Part shown: positions 29,193 to 38,483 of the stretch, piece after piece
Position numbering within the stretch: position 1 is the stretch's first letter
How the letters are laid out: every line of letters starts with the position of its first letter
Source of the DNA: Candidatus Hydrogenedentota bacterium
GTDB lineage: Bacteria > Hydrogenedentota > Hydrogenedentia > Hydrogenedentales > CAITNO01
Length of the DNA stretch: 64,000 nt
Direction: 5' to 3'
NCBI GenBank assembly: GCA_903893795.1
Contig: CAITNO010000082.1
Coordinates: 1 to 64,000, forward strand
Notes under the pieces: model-generated
What the model was told of the DNA's origin: nothing
The model's database searches: none
What the model saw: the letters and a program-made list of their open reading frames with translations, nothing else
Position numbers and translations under genes: made by a program

Positions 29193-32131
29193 GGCGCGGC
29201 CTCCGGTGGGGAAGCCTGCATCCTCCGCAGCACGCGGGCATACTCCTCGCCGACCCGCGCATACTCGGGCCGGTTCTTCGGAATCTGCTGAAGCAGCATC
29301 TTGTACACGAACTGGGCCTCCCGGTCCATGCCCGCATCGGCCAGTTGCCGGGCGAGATTCCATTGCACATCGGCCCGGCCCGGCGCGGTTTGCACCGCCG
29401 CACGTGCTGCGGCAAGCGCCTCATCCCTCCGGGAGAGCTGGCTCAGCGCCTGGGACCGAAGCACCTGAAGCGACGCCTGGGCATCCGGTTCCAGGGCGGG
29501 CAATGCCTCCGCACAGGCGGTTTCCGTTTCGGACCACAGTTCCGCCGCGCTGTACACGCGCGCGCATGCCGCCAGAACCCCCGCCGTATCGCCCGCTGTC
29601 GCGCCGGACCGGACAGCCAGTTCCTTCAGCAGCGGCAGCGCCCAGACGAATTCGCGACCAACACGGTCTTTCGGGCTGGTCCCGCCCAGATTGCCTGCCT
29701 TGTCGGCGAACATCCCGGCAATCTGCAGCACGACGGACGCACCGAGTGGCGGGTCGGAACAAAGCGCATCCACCAGGGCCGGGGCAAAGACTTCAGGCTT
29801 TCCGCCAATCAACTGGGCCCGTTCGGAACAAATCAACGCAGACAATCCCGTTCCGCCTTCGGGGGTTTCCGCAAGCAACCCCCATGCGCCGGGCTCACCC
29901 GGAGCGATTTGGATGACCTCCCGCGCCACGGCCAGCGGCATGCCCGGACAATCAGCATACAGGCGTGTCAGCCACCATCCCGCCAACAGGAAGGCCGGAT
30001 GGCCGGCTTGGTCTTTCTTAAGCGTTCCATAGGCGCGGGAAACCGCATCCAGCAAGGACGGGTACTGTTGCGCGTCCTGCCGGAATGAATCCAGGAGCGT
30101 CCAGGTCTCCGGGGCCGAAGGGGCCTGGTCCAGCGCGCGGCCGAGATAACCGGCCGCATCGTTCCGTTCTTCACATCGCAACGCCGTGCGCGCCAGGGTG
30201 CGATACGCCGGGGCCGCATCGGCCACGCCGCATTCGAGCGCCCTGTGGGCCTCCTCCACGGCCTGCCTTTCCTGCGGCTTGTCATCCGACCCCGTCTGCC
30301 GCGCCATTTCGGCGCGCAGGTCCGCAATGCGCCACAGGGCGTCATGGGGCGCGGCCAATTGTGGACAGAATGCGCGGGACCGATCCGCGGCGACCTCGGC
30401 CCGTTTCAACAGGAAAGCCGCACCCGGCCAATCACCTTTCCCGGCCCGTTCAGCGGCCAGGCCGTGCAGTGCCCGGGCCAAATAGGCATAGAGGTTCGGA
30501 TTGGCCGGACATTTCGCCAGCGCCCCCTGAAAAGCCTCTTCCGCCGCCGCGAAATGTCCTGCGGCCAGACAGGCGCGTCCCAGAAACTCGGGGAAACGCG
30601 GGTCGAGGGGGAAGTTCCTGCGGTCCGTCAGGGCATGCTGCAGCAGGGTGTTCTTCAGTGCATAAAACTTTGCGTTGCCCGGCGATGGTGAGCCCATTTC
30701 GGTCTGCATGCCCTGGTCTTCCAGGGCCGCCGTGTCGGCGCGAAAACGCATCAGTGTTGCGGCCAGCAAGACAACGGTCAGCAGCAGCACGCACAGTCTC
30801 CCGGCGAACAGGGCAGAGGGCCTGCGTTCCGGAGCGGGGGGGAGGGTGCGCCCGATCAGCCCGTCGAGCATACCAAGGAGCACAAAGAAGAAACAGGCAG
30901 ACACGGGCACGTGCAGGTTAAATCCGAAGAGTCCGTCCACGCCCATGGCAAACACGCACAGGGCGGTCACCAAGCCGAAGCGTTTCAGGTCCGGCGTGGC
31001 CCCGTCCCGCGCAAGCCGCAGGCCTGCCAGCAGCGCCCAGGAGAAGAGCAGCAGATGCAGCAGCATCCCCGGAAGACCGCCCTCGGCCCCCGCCTCCAGG
31101 GGTTCGCAGTGCACATGGTCATTTCTCAGCCCGCGCTGCGCATACCAGCGCGCCTCAAAGGGGTTCCAACTTCCGGCCACCAGACGCTCGTAGTTGCCCG
31201 GTCCTATTCCTGTCAGCGGGTGTTCGAGCAGCATGTGCGAGGCACCGTAGGCGCTGTTGTAGCGCAGTCCCAGCGAACTGTCGGTGATGGGCAGCCAGGT
31301 GCCATGGGTGCGGTGGTAGGCTGAAAGGCCCAAACCCAGCGCCGCGCTCCCCGCCATCAGGGTGAGCAGCAGCGCAACGGGAATTCTCCCCGGACGGGAA
31401 CCCAGCATGCGCCCAGAAAGACGCCAGGCGCAATAAAGGGTTGCCGCCGCCGCCAGGGCCAGGGGCCCGCCGCGCATGCCGGTGTACCACAGGTGAACCG
31501 CCATGATGAGCACGGCGGCAAGGGTCAGCATGCGGTGACGGGGCCGCGTGGCCAGTGCAAGCCCGAGCAGGATGCCCGGTACGAGCGCATGGCCCGCGAA
31601 ATTGGGATTTCCAAAGGTGGACGGCAGGCCCAGATATTCCACAGTCGTCGTCGAGGACCAGGGGAAGGGGTCCAGGCCCAGATGCTGCGCGAGCCCGTAG
31701 AGGCTGGCCGCGCACAATGCGCCCACCATCACCGCCGCCAGCCGCCAGGCCTGTTCGGCCTGCACAAAAGTCCGGCGCGCCGCCAGCGCGGCCAGCACCC
31801 ACAGGGCAGGCAGGGCAAGCGACCAAAGGCTGTTTTCAGGGAGCGAAGAGTTCAACGCGCAGAAAAGCTGCCAGCCCAGCCACAACGCAAACAGCGTGCG
31901 CAGCCCTGCGCCTCTGCCAATACAGCCGGCAGGAATGCCGGCGCTCCCAGTGCGGCCAAAGAAGGCCAGCACCGCGCAACACAGGACCAGCACGGCCGTG
32001 ACCACCAGTTTGGGCGGTTCGCAGGGATTGAGCGTGTAGGGCCACAGTGCCAGCACAAAGAGCGGCACCCAGCCGTAGAACAAGGCGCGCTCAAGCATCC
32101 GCGCCCGATTGTCTGCAAAGCTTTCCATCAC
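29189..32131 (-). CDS. O-antigen ligase family protein with C-terminal TPR domain
   Basis: 980 aa. The first ~440 residues are polytopic (about ten to twelve hydrophobic segments) and include a Wzy_C-like region: SAYGASHMLLEHPLTGIGPGN, then a loop with NDHVHCEPLEAGAEGG resembling the H-N-E loop of WaaL/Wzy-type ligases. Residues ~450-980 are TPR repeats (CLAAGHFAAAEEAFQGALAKCP and others). The family transfers or polymerises polysaccharide on lipid carriers, or glycosylates proteins, at the periplasmic face. The start is GTG at 32131 or ATG at 32128, with no clear Shine-Dalgarno. It is divergent from the TerB-like gene. No other polysaccharide genes are adjacent. Confidence 0.8.
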   Translation of the reverse strand: MMESFADNRARMLERALFYGWVPLFVLALWPYTLNPCEPPKLVVTAVLVLCCAVLAFFGRTGSAGIPAGCIGRGAGLRTLFALWLGWQLFCALNSSLPENSLWSLALPALWVLAALAARRTFVQAEQAWRLAAVMVGALCAASLYGLAQHLGLDPFPWSSTTTVEYLGLPSTFGNPNFAGHALVPGILLGLALATRPRHRMLTLAAVLIMAVHLWYTGMRGGPLALAAAATLYCAWRLSGRMLGSRPGRIPVALLLTLMAGSAALGLGLSAYHRTHGTWLPITDSSLGLRYNSAYGASHMLLEHPLTGIGPGNYERLVAGSWNPFEARWYAQRGLRNDHVHCEPLEAGAEGGLPGMLLHLLLFSWALLAGLRLARDGATPDLKRFGLVTALCVFAMGVDGLFGFNLHVPVSACFFFVLLGMLDGLIGRTLPPAPERRPSALFAGRLCVLLLTVVLLAATLMRFRADTAALEDQGMQTEMGSPSPGNAKFYALKNTLLQHALTDRRNFPLDPRFPEFLGRACLAAGHFAAAEEAFQGALAKCPANPNLYAYLARALHGLAAERAGKGDWPGAAFLLKRAEVAADRSRAFCPQLAAPHDALWRIADLRAEMARQTGSDDKPQERQAVEEAHRALECGVADAAPAYRTLARTALRCEERNDAAGYLGRALDQAPSAPETWTLLDSFRQDAQQYPSLLDAVSRAYGTLKKDQAGHPAFLLAGWWLTRLYADCPGMPLAVAREVIQIAPGEPGAWGLLAETPEGGTGLSALICSERAQLIGGKPEVFAPALVDALCSDPPLGASVVLQIAGMFADKAGNLGGTSPKDRVGREFVWALPLLKELAVRSGATAGDTAGVLAACARVYSAAELWSETETACAEALPALEPDAQASLQVLRSQALSQLSRRDEALAAARAAVQTAPGRADVQWNLARQLADAGMDREAQFVYKMLLQQIPKNRPEYARVGEEYARVLRRMQASPPEAAP

Positions 32132-32308
32132 GCCGGTGATTGTCGCATTACTGTCACCGCGCCCTCAAGCCTCGGAAAGAAAACAGCCCATGCCGCATGA
32201 ATCGCCCCGCCCTGGAATGGTATGATCGCACCACAAGCCGAGAAAAGTGGTGGGGCGCGACGTCTTTCACCGCGGCACGCAGCAACCGAAGAGAAGGCAA
32301 CAAAGAAC

Positions 32309-32728
32309 ATGATTGACCGCCTGAACCGCGACGAACGCCTGGCCATGATGGAACTGCTGTGGTACCTTGCCAAGACCGACGGCAAGGTGCCCGAAGTTTA
32401 TAATGAACTGCTTCGAGAGTATGCCGAACTGCTGGAAGTGGACCCATCGGATATCGACGGCGAACTTACCCCCGAAGAGCTAGTTCCGCAATTCCAGAAT
32501 CCCGCCAGCCGCGTGGTCGTGCTGCAGGAAGTCTTCCGCTTGGCCCAGTTGGACGGCATCTTCACCATTGGCGAGGAATCGGTTATTCTGGACATCGCCT
32601 CGCTCATGGGTTTCCCCATGGAATTTGTCCAGCGCGTCGAGCAATGGGTGATCGACGGCATCGAATGGACGCTGAACGGCGAAAAACTCATCGACGAGAG
32701 CACACACCTCGTGCTGCGCAAGCACTAA
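32309..32728 (+). CDS. TerB-like helical protein
   Basis: 139 aa from the ATG at 32309, which begins the conserved part (MIDRLNRDERLAMMELLWYLAKTDGKV); an upstream in-frame ATG would add 29 residues with no family look. Two related helical halves carry AKTDGKV and AQLDGIFTIGEE, the acidic turn pattern of TerB/DjlA-type domains. Such domains are small, cytoplasmic and of unclear biochemistry, often linked to stress or membrane processes. It stands alone upstream of murC. Confidence 0.7.
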   Translation: MIDRLNRDERLAMMELLWYLAKTDGKVPEVYNELLREYAELLEVDPSDIDGELTPEELVPQFQNPASRVVVLQEVFRLAQLDGIFTIGEESVILDIASLMGFPMEFVQRVEQWVIDGIEWTLNGEKLIDESTHLVLRKH

Positions 32729-32840
32729 CAAAGCTGTCCCACCTTTCCGTTATGTCTTTCCACTGCCAATCGCGGTTCTGGATGCTCTGAATCGGTCGAA
32801 AACGGGCTGTTTTGCATGCTTTTTTCCCGTCCAGATCCGC

Positions 32841-32869
32841 TTTTTATTGTGGCCCGGTTGTGGTATACT
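32841..32869 (+). promoter_or_regulatory. Probable extended -10 promoter for murC-ftsQ-ftsZ
   Basis: TATACT at 32864-32869 is preceded by TGG, giving an extended -10. The -35 region (TTTTTA, 17 bp upstream) is poor. Start of transcription near 32876 would leave a leader of about 30 nt before the TTG start codon. Confidence 0.45.
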
Positions 32870-32907
32870 CTTCCCCATACACAAGATGTTGCGTTTGGAG
32901 GTGTGTT

Positions 32908-34347
32908 TTGAACGGGCTGAAGCGCAAGGTACACTTCGTCGGCGTGGGCGGTATCGGCATGAGCGGTCTGGCCGAAATCCTGCTCAATCTCGGCTATGAC
33001 GTTTCCGGTTCCGATGCCAAGGCATCGGACATTACGGAGCGGCTGGAGAGCTGTGGACTGCGTTTCCACGAGGGGCACGAGGCGGCGAACATTGGCGAAG
33101 CCGACATTCTCGTGGTCAGCGCCGCCATCCCGCAGGACAATCCTGAAGCCGAGGCGGCCCGGCACCGCGGCACGCCGGTCATCCACCGCAGCGACCTGCT
33201 GGCCGACCTGATGCGGCTCAAGCCGCACGCGGTGGCGGTGGGGGGGACTCACGGAAAAACCACCACCACGTCGATGATCAGCGCGATCATGGACGTGGCC
33301 AACATCGGCGCAACGAGCATTGTCGGCGGCATCCTGCACCGCAGCGGCACCAACGCGCGATGGGGCACGGGCGACTACCTGGTGGCCGAGGCCGACGAGC
33401 ACGACGGCTCTTTCCTGCGGCTCCATCCGAGCATTGCGGTGGTCACCAACATCGATGCGGAGCATCTCGAATACTACGGGACGGTGGACCGCATCAAGCG
33501 CGCCTTCACCGACTTTTGCAACGGCATTCCCTTCTACGGCTACAGCATCGTCTGCGGCGATGATCCGAACACGCTGGACATCGTCAAGGATATCGAAAGC
33601 GTCTGCATCACCTACGGACTCGGAGAGGGCAGGTCCATCCAGGGCCGGAACATCAGCATCGTTCCCGGTGTGTCGGGCGGTTCCAGATCGGCCCAATTGG
33701 CATCGATGCGCACCCGCTTCGAGGTGGTTTGTCATGACGAGCGGTTGCACACTTCGGGCCTGCTGGGCACCGCCGAAATCAACGCGGTGGGCGCGCACAA
33801 CGTGCTGAACGCGCTGGCGGCCTGCGCGGTGGGTCTGTGCCTGGGCATGCGCTTCAGCCGCATCACCGATGGCCTGCGCCTTTTTGACGGTGTGCGCAGG
33901 CGGTTGCAGGTGTGCGGCGAGGTGCGCGGCGCGCTGGTTATCGAGGACTACGCCCACCATCCCACCGAAATCGCGAGCACGCTCGAGGCGATACGCTGGA
34001 TTCAGCCGCGCCGCGTGATTGGCGTGTTCCAGCCCCACCTCTACAGCCGGACCAAGTTCTTCTGCGATGATTTCGCGCGGGTCCTGGCGGGCATGGACCG
34101 GGCCATTGTGACGGATATTTACCCCTCGCGCGAGGCGCCCATGCCCGGCGTGGACTCGGGAATCATTGTTGACGCCGCGCGCCGCGCGGGCGCGGCCCAG
34201 GTGGAACTGGTGGGCGACATGGACGCCGTGCCCGCCTATCTTGCCCCCTCTCTGGAGCCGGGCGACGTGGTGCTTATTCTGGGTGCAGGCAATATCAACC
34301 GCATTGCGGGGCCTCTGCTGGCACAGATGGAGGCGCTGGGGTCATGA
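32908..34347 (+). CDS. murC: UDP-N-acetylmuramate--L-alanine ligase
   Basis: 479 aa. Adds L-Ala to UDP-MurNAc in the cytoplasm, the first peptide step of peptidoglycan synthesis. Seen: N-terminal Rossmann motif VHFVGVGGIGMSGLAEIL, ATP loop GGTHGKTTTT at about residues 111-120, EADEHDGSF, a YAHHPTEI motif in the C-terminal domain and a LGAGNI end. The start is TTG at 32908 with GGAGG 6 nt upstream; the next in-frame ATG upstream lies before the proposed promoter and adds non-homologous residues. The stop TGA overlaps the ftsQ start (ATGA). It heads a murC-ftsQ-ftsZ division cluster. Confidence 0.95.
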   Translation: MNGLKRKVHFVGVGGIGMSGLAEILLNLGYDVSGSDAKASDITERLESCGLRFHEGHEAANIGEADILVVSAAIPQDNPEAEAARHRGTPVIHRSDLLADLMRLKPHAVAVGGTHGKTTTTSMISAIMDVANIGATSIVGGILHRSGTNARWGTGDYLVAEADEHDGSFLRLHPSIAVVTNIDAEHLEYYGTVDRIKRAFTDFCNGIPFYGYSIVCGDDPNTLDIVKDIESVCITYGLGEGRSIQGRNISIVPGVSGGSRSAQLASMRTRFEVVCHDERLHTSGLLGTAEINAVGAHNVLNALAACAVGLCLGMRFSRITDGLRLFDGVRRRLQVCGEVRGALVIEDYAHHPTEIASTLEAIRWIQPRRVIGVFQPHLYSRTKFFCDDFARVLAGMDRAIVTDIYPSREAPMPGVDSGIIVDAARRAGAAQVELVGDMDAVPAYLAPSLEPGDVVLILGAGNINRIAGPLLAQMEALGS

Positions 34348-35138
34348 TGGCGTCAGACCGGGCCACAGACACAAAGGGCAAGCCGCGCACGTTGAAACGG
34401 AAGCCGGGCAAGGCTTTCTGGGGCGGTTGGACCGAGTGGACCATCAGCGTGGCCGTTATACTTGTTCTGGCTTTCGGAACGTACAAGTATGTCATATGGC
34501 CCAACACGCTGCAGGTAAAGCGGGTGCTTTTCCAGGGCAACAAAGTGCTTACGGATCAGCAGATTCTGGAAGCCGCGCAAATCACCGAGTCCGACACCAT
34601 TTTTTCCGTAAAGCGGGAAGTTGTGCGTCAGCGCGTGCTGGAGCTGCCCTATGTGAGGGAATGCACGGTTTCCATTGCCTCCTCCGCCATCATTATCCAG
34701 GTTGTCGAGCGCGTTCCCGTGGCGGCGCTGATGGTCAACAATCGTCTGTACGAGGTCGATCGGGGAGGCATGGTGCTGCGCTTGGTGCCGCCGCTTGCAC
34801 AGCCCAATGGTCCCATGGTGACCAATCTGCCCGATTTGAGCGCGGTCACGCCGGGGCAGCGGGTCGACAATCCGACGCTGGAGCAGGCCTTTCTCCTTTG
34901 GGACGCTTTTTCCGCCGACCTGGTGTCGAAGGAACTCACCCTGTCCGAGATTTCTGCCCAGAGTGAGAACACGCTCTACATGTTCTTTGAAGAACTGCCC
35001 TTCGACACGCGATGGGGTCGCTCCGATTTTCCCACGCAGGTGCACCGCTTCAACCTGCTTTGGCGTGAAAAAGGCGGAAAACTTCCCTGCACCGAATTTA
35101 TCGACATGCGTTTTAACAACAACATCGTCTGCAAATAG
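34344..35138 (+). CDS. ftsQ: Cell division protein FtsQ/DivIB
   Basis: 264 aa, single-pass inner-membrane division protein that links early and late divisome parts. There is a short basic cytoplasmic N-terminus, a membrane segment at about residues 31-52, a POTRA-type region (LQVKRVLFQGNKVLTDQQILEAAQI) and the FtsQ beta domain with VVERVPVAALMVNNRLYEVDRGG. The C-terminus is well diverged. The start overlaps the murC stop; TGGAGG sits 10 nt upstream. The place between murC and ftsZ supports the assignment. Confidence 0.88.
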   Translation: MMASDRATDTKGKPRTLKRKPGKAFWGGWTEWTISVAVILVLAFGTYKYVIWPNTLQVKRVLFQGNKVLTDQQILEAAQITESDTIFSVKREVVRQRVLELPYVRECTVSIASSAIIIQVVERVPVAALMVNNRLYEVDRGGMVLRLVPPLAQPNGPMVTNLPDLSAVTPGQRVDNPTLEQAFLLWDAFSADLVSKELTLSEISAQSENTLYMFFEELPFDTRWGRSDFPTQVHRFNLLWREKGGKLPCTEFIDMRFNNNIVCK

Positions 35139-35206
35139 GCGCAAACCACGAGCAGGAACGGGGCGCGGCCGACCGCGGCGCGACGCACGTTCCAAGGAGA
35201 CGCAGC

Positions 35207-36541
35207 ATGACACCGACTGACGGCCAGGACCAGGAATTCTCGACTTTTGACCAAAAAGCCGTGTTGAAAGTCTGCGGCGTGGGCGGCGGCGGCGGCAACG
35301 CCGTGGACCGGATGATCGAGGCCCAGATGGGCGGCGTGCAGTTTATCGCCATCAACACGGACGCGCAGGCGCTCAAGAAATCCAAGGCGGAGATCCGTCT
35401 CCAGATAGGCTCCAGTCTCAGCAACGGCCTGGGTGCGGGCGCGCGGCCTGAAGTCGGCTGCCAGGCCTGCGAGGAGGACCGCGACAAGGTGCGCGAAGTG
35501 CTTCGCGGCGCCAATCTCGTTTTCCTGACCGCCGGCCTCGGCGGCGGCACCGGCACCGGTGCGGCCCCGATTGTCGCGGAAGAAGCGGGCGCGGGCGGCG
35601 CGCTCACGGTCGCCATCGTTACGCTCCCCTTCAGTTTCGAGGGTCAGGAGCGCATGGAGAACGCGTTGCGGGGGCTGGATGAACTGCGCAAACATGTGGA
35701 CACGCTCATTGTCGTGCCCAATGACCGCATCGCCGAACTGGCCCACACCAACACCTCGCTGCTGGACGCCTTCCGCCACGGAGACGAGGTGCTGCACAAC
35801 GGTGTGCGCGCCATTTCCGAACTGATCACGCTGCCCGGCCTGATTAATGTGGACTTTGCGGACGTTAAAACGATCATGCAGTCCAAGGGACGCGCGTTGA
35901 TGGGCATCGGCATCGCCCAGGGCGAAGACCGCGCCGTGCGTGCCGCGCGCGAGGCCATCGACTGCCCGCTTCTGGAACAGTCCGACATCCACGGCGCCAG
36001 GGGCGTCATCGTCAATGTGCGCGGTGGGTCGGACATCCGCATGCGCGAAGTGCAGGACGCCATCAACTATGTCAAGCGCAACGCCAGCCCGGACGCCAAC
36101 ATCATTTGGGGCGTCGCGCCTGAGACTGAGGTGCGCGACGATTTCCAGGTCACCGTCATTGCCGCCGGCTTCCCGAACCGCGATGTGGAAGAGTACAGAA
36201 ACAAATCGCAGTCCGCGGCGCTCGATGATCTGCTCGATGCAGAACAATCCTCCGCCCCTGTTCCGGCCGCGCCCGTCCCGGCCCCGGCAAGGGTCGAAGC
36301 CGCGCCGCCCAAGCAGGAAGTCCCGGTGGCAGCCGCGCCAAGGCAGCCCGAAGCGGCTCCCGCGCCTGCCCCCCCAAAACCGGCCCCAAAAGCGCCGCAG
36401 CCGCCTGTCAAGGCACCGCAGCAGTTGGACCTGCCCAACGGCAAGGGCGGTTTTACCACGGTCTTTTCCTCAGGGGCCACCCCGGAGGAAGATGACATGC
36501 GCATCCCGGCCTACATGCGGCAGCAGCCCAAGAAGCAGTAG
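35207..36541 (+). CDS. ftsZ: Cell division protein FtsZ
   Basis: 444 aa tubulin homolog that forms the division ring. Seen: GVGGGGGNAVDRM, the tubulin signature GGGTGTG at about residues 111-117, the T7 loop (GLINVDFADVKTIM), a Pro/Ala-rich linker of about 90 residues (350-435) and a conserved-type C-terminal peptide DDMRIPAYMRQQ. AAGGAG lies 7 nt before the ATG, 68 nt after ftsQ. No ftsA lies between ftsQ and ftsZ, so membrane attachment of the ring must use FtsA from elsewhere or another anchor. Confidence 0.97.
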   Translation: MTPTDGQDQEFSTFDQKAVLKVCGVGGGGGNAVDRMIEAQMGGVQFIAINTDAQALKKSKAEIRLQIGSSLSNGLGAGARPEVGCQACEEDRDKVREVLRGANLVFLTAGLGGGTGTGAAPIVAEEAGAGGALTVAIVTLPFSFEGQERMENALRGLDELRKHVDTLIVVPNDRIAELAHTNTSLLDAFRHGDEVLHNGVRAISELITLPGLINVDFADVKTIMQSKGRALMGIGIAQGEDRAVRAAREAIDCPLLEQSDIHGARGVIVNVRGGSDIRMREVQDAINYVKRNASPDANIIWGVAPETEVRDDFQVTVIAAGFPNRDVEEYRNKSQSAALDDLLDAEQSSAPVPAAPVPAPARVEAAPPKQEVPVAAAPRQPEAAPAPAPPKPAPKAPQPPVKAPQQLDLPNGKGGFTTVFSSGATPEEDDMRIPAYMRQQPKKQ

Positions 36542-36849
36542 CCAAACTGGGCACGTAAGGTGCCTTGCGGCCCATCCTATTTTGCCCCGTTCCAGGTCAT
36601 GTAAGCGTCACGGCATGGAGCGCTATCTTTGCTTAATCGTCGTGGACGATTTGCCAAGAGTGGCCAGCGGCGTGCAGGGATACCGATGTGAAACTTGACT
36701 CGACCCCATTGGCATTGGGTAACATAGTGAAATTAAACGACTTGCTGGCTGGTTTTAATTGATGTTCAAGTCCCCGCGCGCGGAGTTGCGGGGCGGCGGC
36801 TCAATCAAGTGCAGGGATGCGTGTTCGCCAAGCATGGAGGGCTAAGCCC
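36542..36849 (+). other. Intergenic region between ftsZ and the HU gene
   Basis: Just after ftsZ a small inverted repeat (GGCAC/GTGCC within TGGG...CCCA) could be a weak terminator, but no clean T tract follows. A possible promoter lies at 36695-36725: TTGACT, a long 19-bp spacer, TAACAT. Nothing else is recognised. Confidence 0.35.
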
Positions 36850-37188
36850 GTGACGATGACCAAGAGAGAGTTGGTAATGCTGGTGGCCAACAGGCTGGGC
36901 ATGACGCAGAGCGACGTGTCCCGAATCGTTGAAGGCGCTTTCGAGACCATCACGAAATCGCTTTCCGAGGGACACCGTTGGGAACTGCGCGATTTCGGCG
37001 TCTTCGAGGTGAAGAGCCGGGCATCGCGCATCGGGCGCAATCCGCGCACCGGCGAACAGGTGCCCGTGTCTGAGCGACGGGTGGTTACCTTTCGTCCCGG
37101 CAAGCGGATGAAGGAAATGGTTTCTGGAACCGAGGCCGCGCCGGATGCCGGTTCGGACGCCGGTGAATCCACGGGAAACCCTGACTGA
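36850..37188 (+). CDS. HU/IHF-family DNA-binding protein
   Basis: 112 aa. Small dimeric nucleoid protein that binds and bends DNA. TKRELVMLVANRLGMTQSDVSRIVEGAFETI is the helical dimer part; WELRDFGVFEVKSRASRIGRNPRTGEQVPV is the beta arm with the usual RxGRNPxTGE; then RRVVTFRPGKRMKEMV. An acidic tail of about 18 residues is extra to classic HU. GTG at 36850 is chosen because GGAGG sits 9 nt upstream; ATG at 36856 is the alternative. The upstream ATG at 36817 lies before that site. HU versus IHF cannot be decided from sequence alone. Confidence 0.93.
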   Translation: MTMTKRELVMLVANRLGMTQSDVSRIVEGAFETITKSLSEGHRWELRDFGVFEVKSRASRIGRNPRTGEQVPVSERRVVTFRPGKRMKEMVSGTEAAPDAGSDAGESTGNPD

Positions 37189-37228
37189 ACCTGGCCCGAC
37201 TGAATTTCCGAGCCTGGGGTTTTCAGAC

Positions 37229-38008
37229 ATGCCTTCCGCGCCCGCCAGTGACAAGAACATCCTGCTCGCCGCAGACACCAGCACCCGCTATTGCACCGTG
37301 GCCGTGTGCCGCATGGGTGCGGATTTCCAGGAACCCCTCCGGCTTCTGGCCGAAACCGCGGTGGACCGCCACCGCCTCCATTCCGAACGCCTCATTGCCA
37401 CGGTGGACTGGGCGCTCAAGGAAGCCGACACCACACTGCATCAACTGGGCATGCTCGCCATTTCCAATGGTCCCGGCTCTTTCACCGGCCTGCGCATAGG
37501 GAGCGCTGCATGGAAAGGCCTTGCGCTGGCCTGCGGTCTTCCCCTCGTGGCCGTGCCCACCCTCGATGCGATGAGCCGGCTGGTTGCCCCTGCGGACGCG
37601 CTGGTCGTTCCCATGCTGGACGCCCGAATGAATGAGGTCTTTGGCGCGGTATACCGCTATGAAGCGGGGGTGCGCCACAGACTGACGCAGGACCTGGTCT
37701 GTCCCGTGGAAACGCTGCTGGCCGCCATTCCGCAAGACTTGGCTTTGCCCCTGATCGTGATTGGCGATGGGGCTGAGCGTTTCGCCGAGACAATTCAGCA
37801 ACTGCGCCCGGAAGCGGTCTTCATGCCTCCGGCACTTTCCATGCCCCGCGCATCCACCGTCGCGCTGGAGGCGCTGTCCATGCTGTCGGCCGGTGCATGC
37901 ACCGATCCCGGCGCGGTGTCGCCCGTGTACCTGCGCAAATCCCAGCCCGAGATGATCCGCGACGTCAAGAACGCCGATGGGGGCGGCGGCGGAAAGGGGC
38001 ATGTATGA
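37229..38008 (+). CDS. tsaB: tRNA threonylcarbamoyladenosine biosynthesis protein TsaB
   Basis: 259 aa from the ATG at 37229; an earlier in-frame ATG at 37145 would overlap the HU gene and adds no homologous residues. ILLAADTSTRYCTVAV is the N-terminal ASKHA strand-turn and ISNGPGSFTGLRIG the family signature. TsaB is the scaffold partner of TsaD in making the t6A37 modification of ANN-decoding tRNAs. The stop overlaps rimI (ATGA), a common pairing. tsaD and tsaE are not in the window. Confidence 0.93.
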   Translation: MPSAPASDKNILLAADTSTRYCTVAVCRMGADFQEPLRLLAETAVDRHRLHSERLIATVDWALKEADTTLHQLGMLAISNGPGSFTGLRIGSAAWKGLALACGLPLVAVPTLDAMSRLVAPADALVVPMLDARMNEVFGAVYRYEAGVRHRLTQDLVCPVETLLAAIPQDLALPLIVIGDGAERFAETIQQLRPEAVFMPPALSMPRASTVALEALSMLSAGACTDPGAVSPVYLRKSQPEMIRDVKNADGGGGGKGHV

Positions 38009-38478
38009 ACGACACAAAAGAGGGGCTCTCGTTCAAGCGTTTCACCATTGAATACCTGCCCAATGTGCTCTTCATTGAAAGCGAGTCCTATCCCGAGCCC
38101 TGGACCCACGGCATGTTCCGCCAGGAACTGACCAATCCCTGCTCCTATGTCTGGATTGCCCTGCGGGGAGACTGCCTTATTGGTTATGCGGGATTCTGGC
38201 TGATCCTCGACGAGGCCCATGTTACCCGCGTGACCGTGGCCGAAAAATATCGCGGTCTGGGGTACGGGCGCATCATCACCGAGCACATGCTGGAAAACGC
38301 CGCCGAACTGGGCGCCGTGCTAGCCCGCCTTGAAGTGCGCGAGACCAATCTGCCCGCCCGCGCGCTGTATGACCGGTTGGGCTTTGAGGTGGAGGGCAAG
38401 CGGATTGGCTATTACCAGCGCACCAACGAAAACGCGGTGCTCATGGTCAAGCACTTCGAGGCGAAGCAACCGGACTGA
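38005..38478 (+). CDS. rimI: Ribosomal-protein S18 alanine N-acetyltransferase (GNAT)
   Basis: 157 aa GNAT fold. The acetyl-CoA loop is seen as RGLGYG within VTVAEKYRGLGYGRIITEHML, followed by LEVRETNLPARALYDRLGFEVEGKRIGYY, the usual RimI C-terminal pattern. Probable substrate is the N-terminus of ribosomal protein S18, by family. Translation is coupled to tsaB by a 4-nt overlap. A longer frame from 37897 lies inside tsaB and is rejected. Confidence 0.9.
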   Translation: MNDTKEGLSFKRFTIEYLPNVLFIESESYPEPWTHGMFRQELTNPCSYVWIALRGDCLIGYAGFWLILDEAHVTRVTVAEKYRGLGYGRIITEHMLENAAELGAVLARLEVRETNLPARALYDRLGFEVEGKRIGYYQRTNENAVLMVKHFEAKQPD

Positions 38479-38483
38479 CCCGG

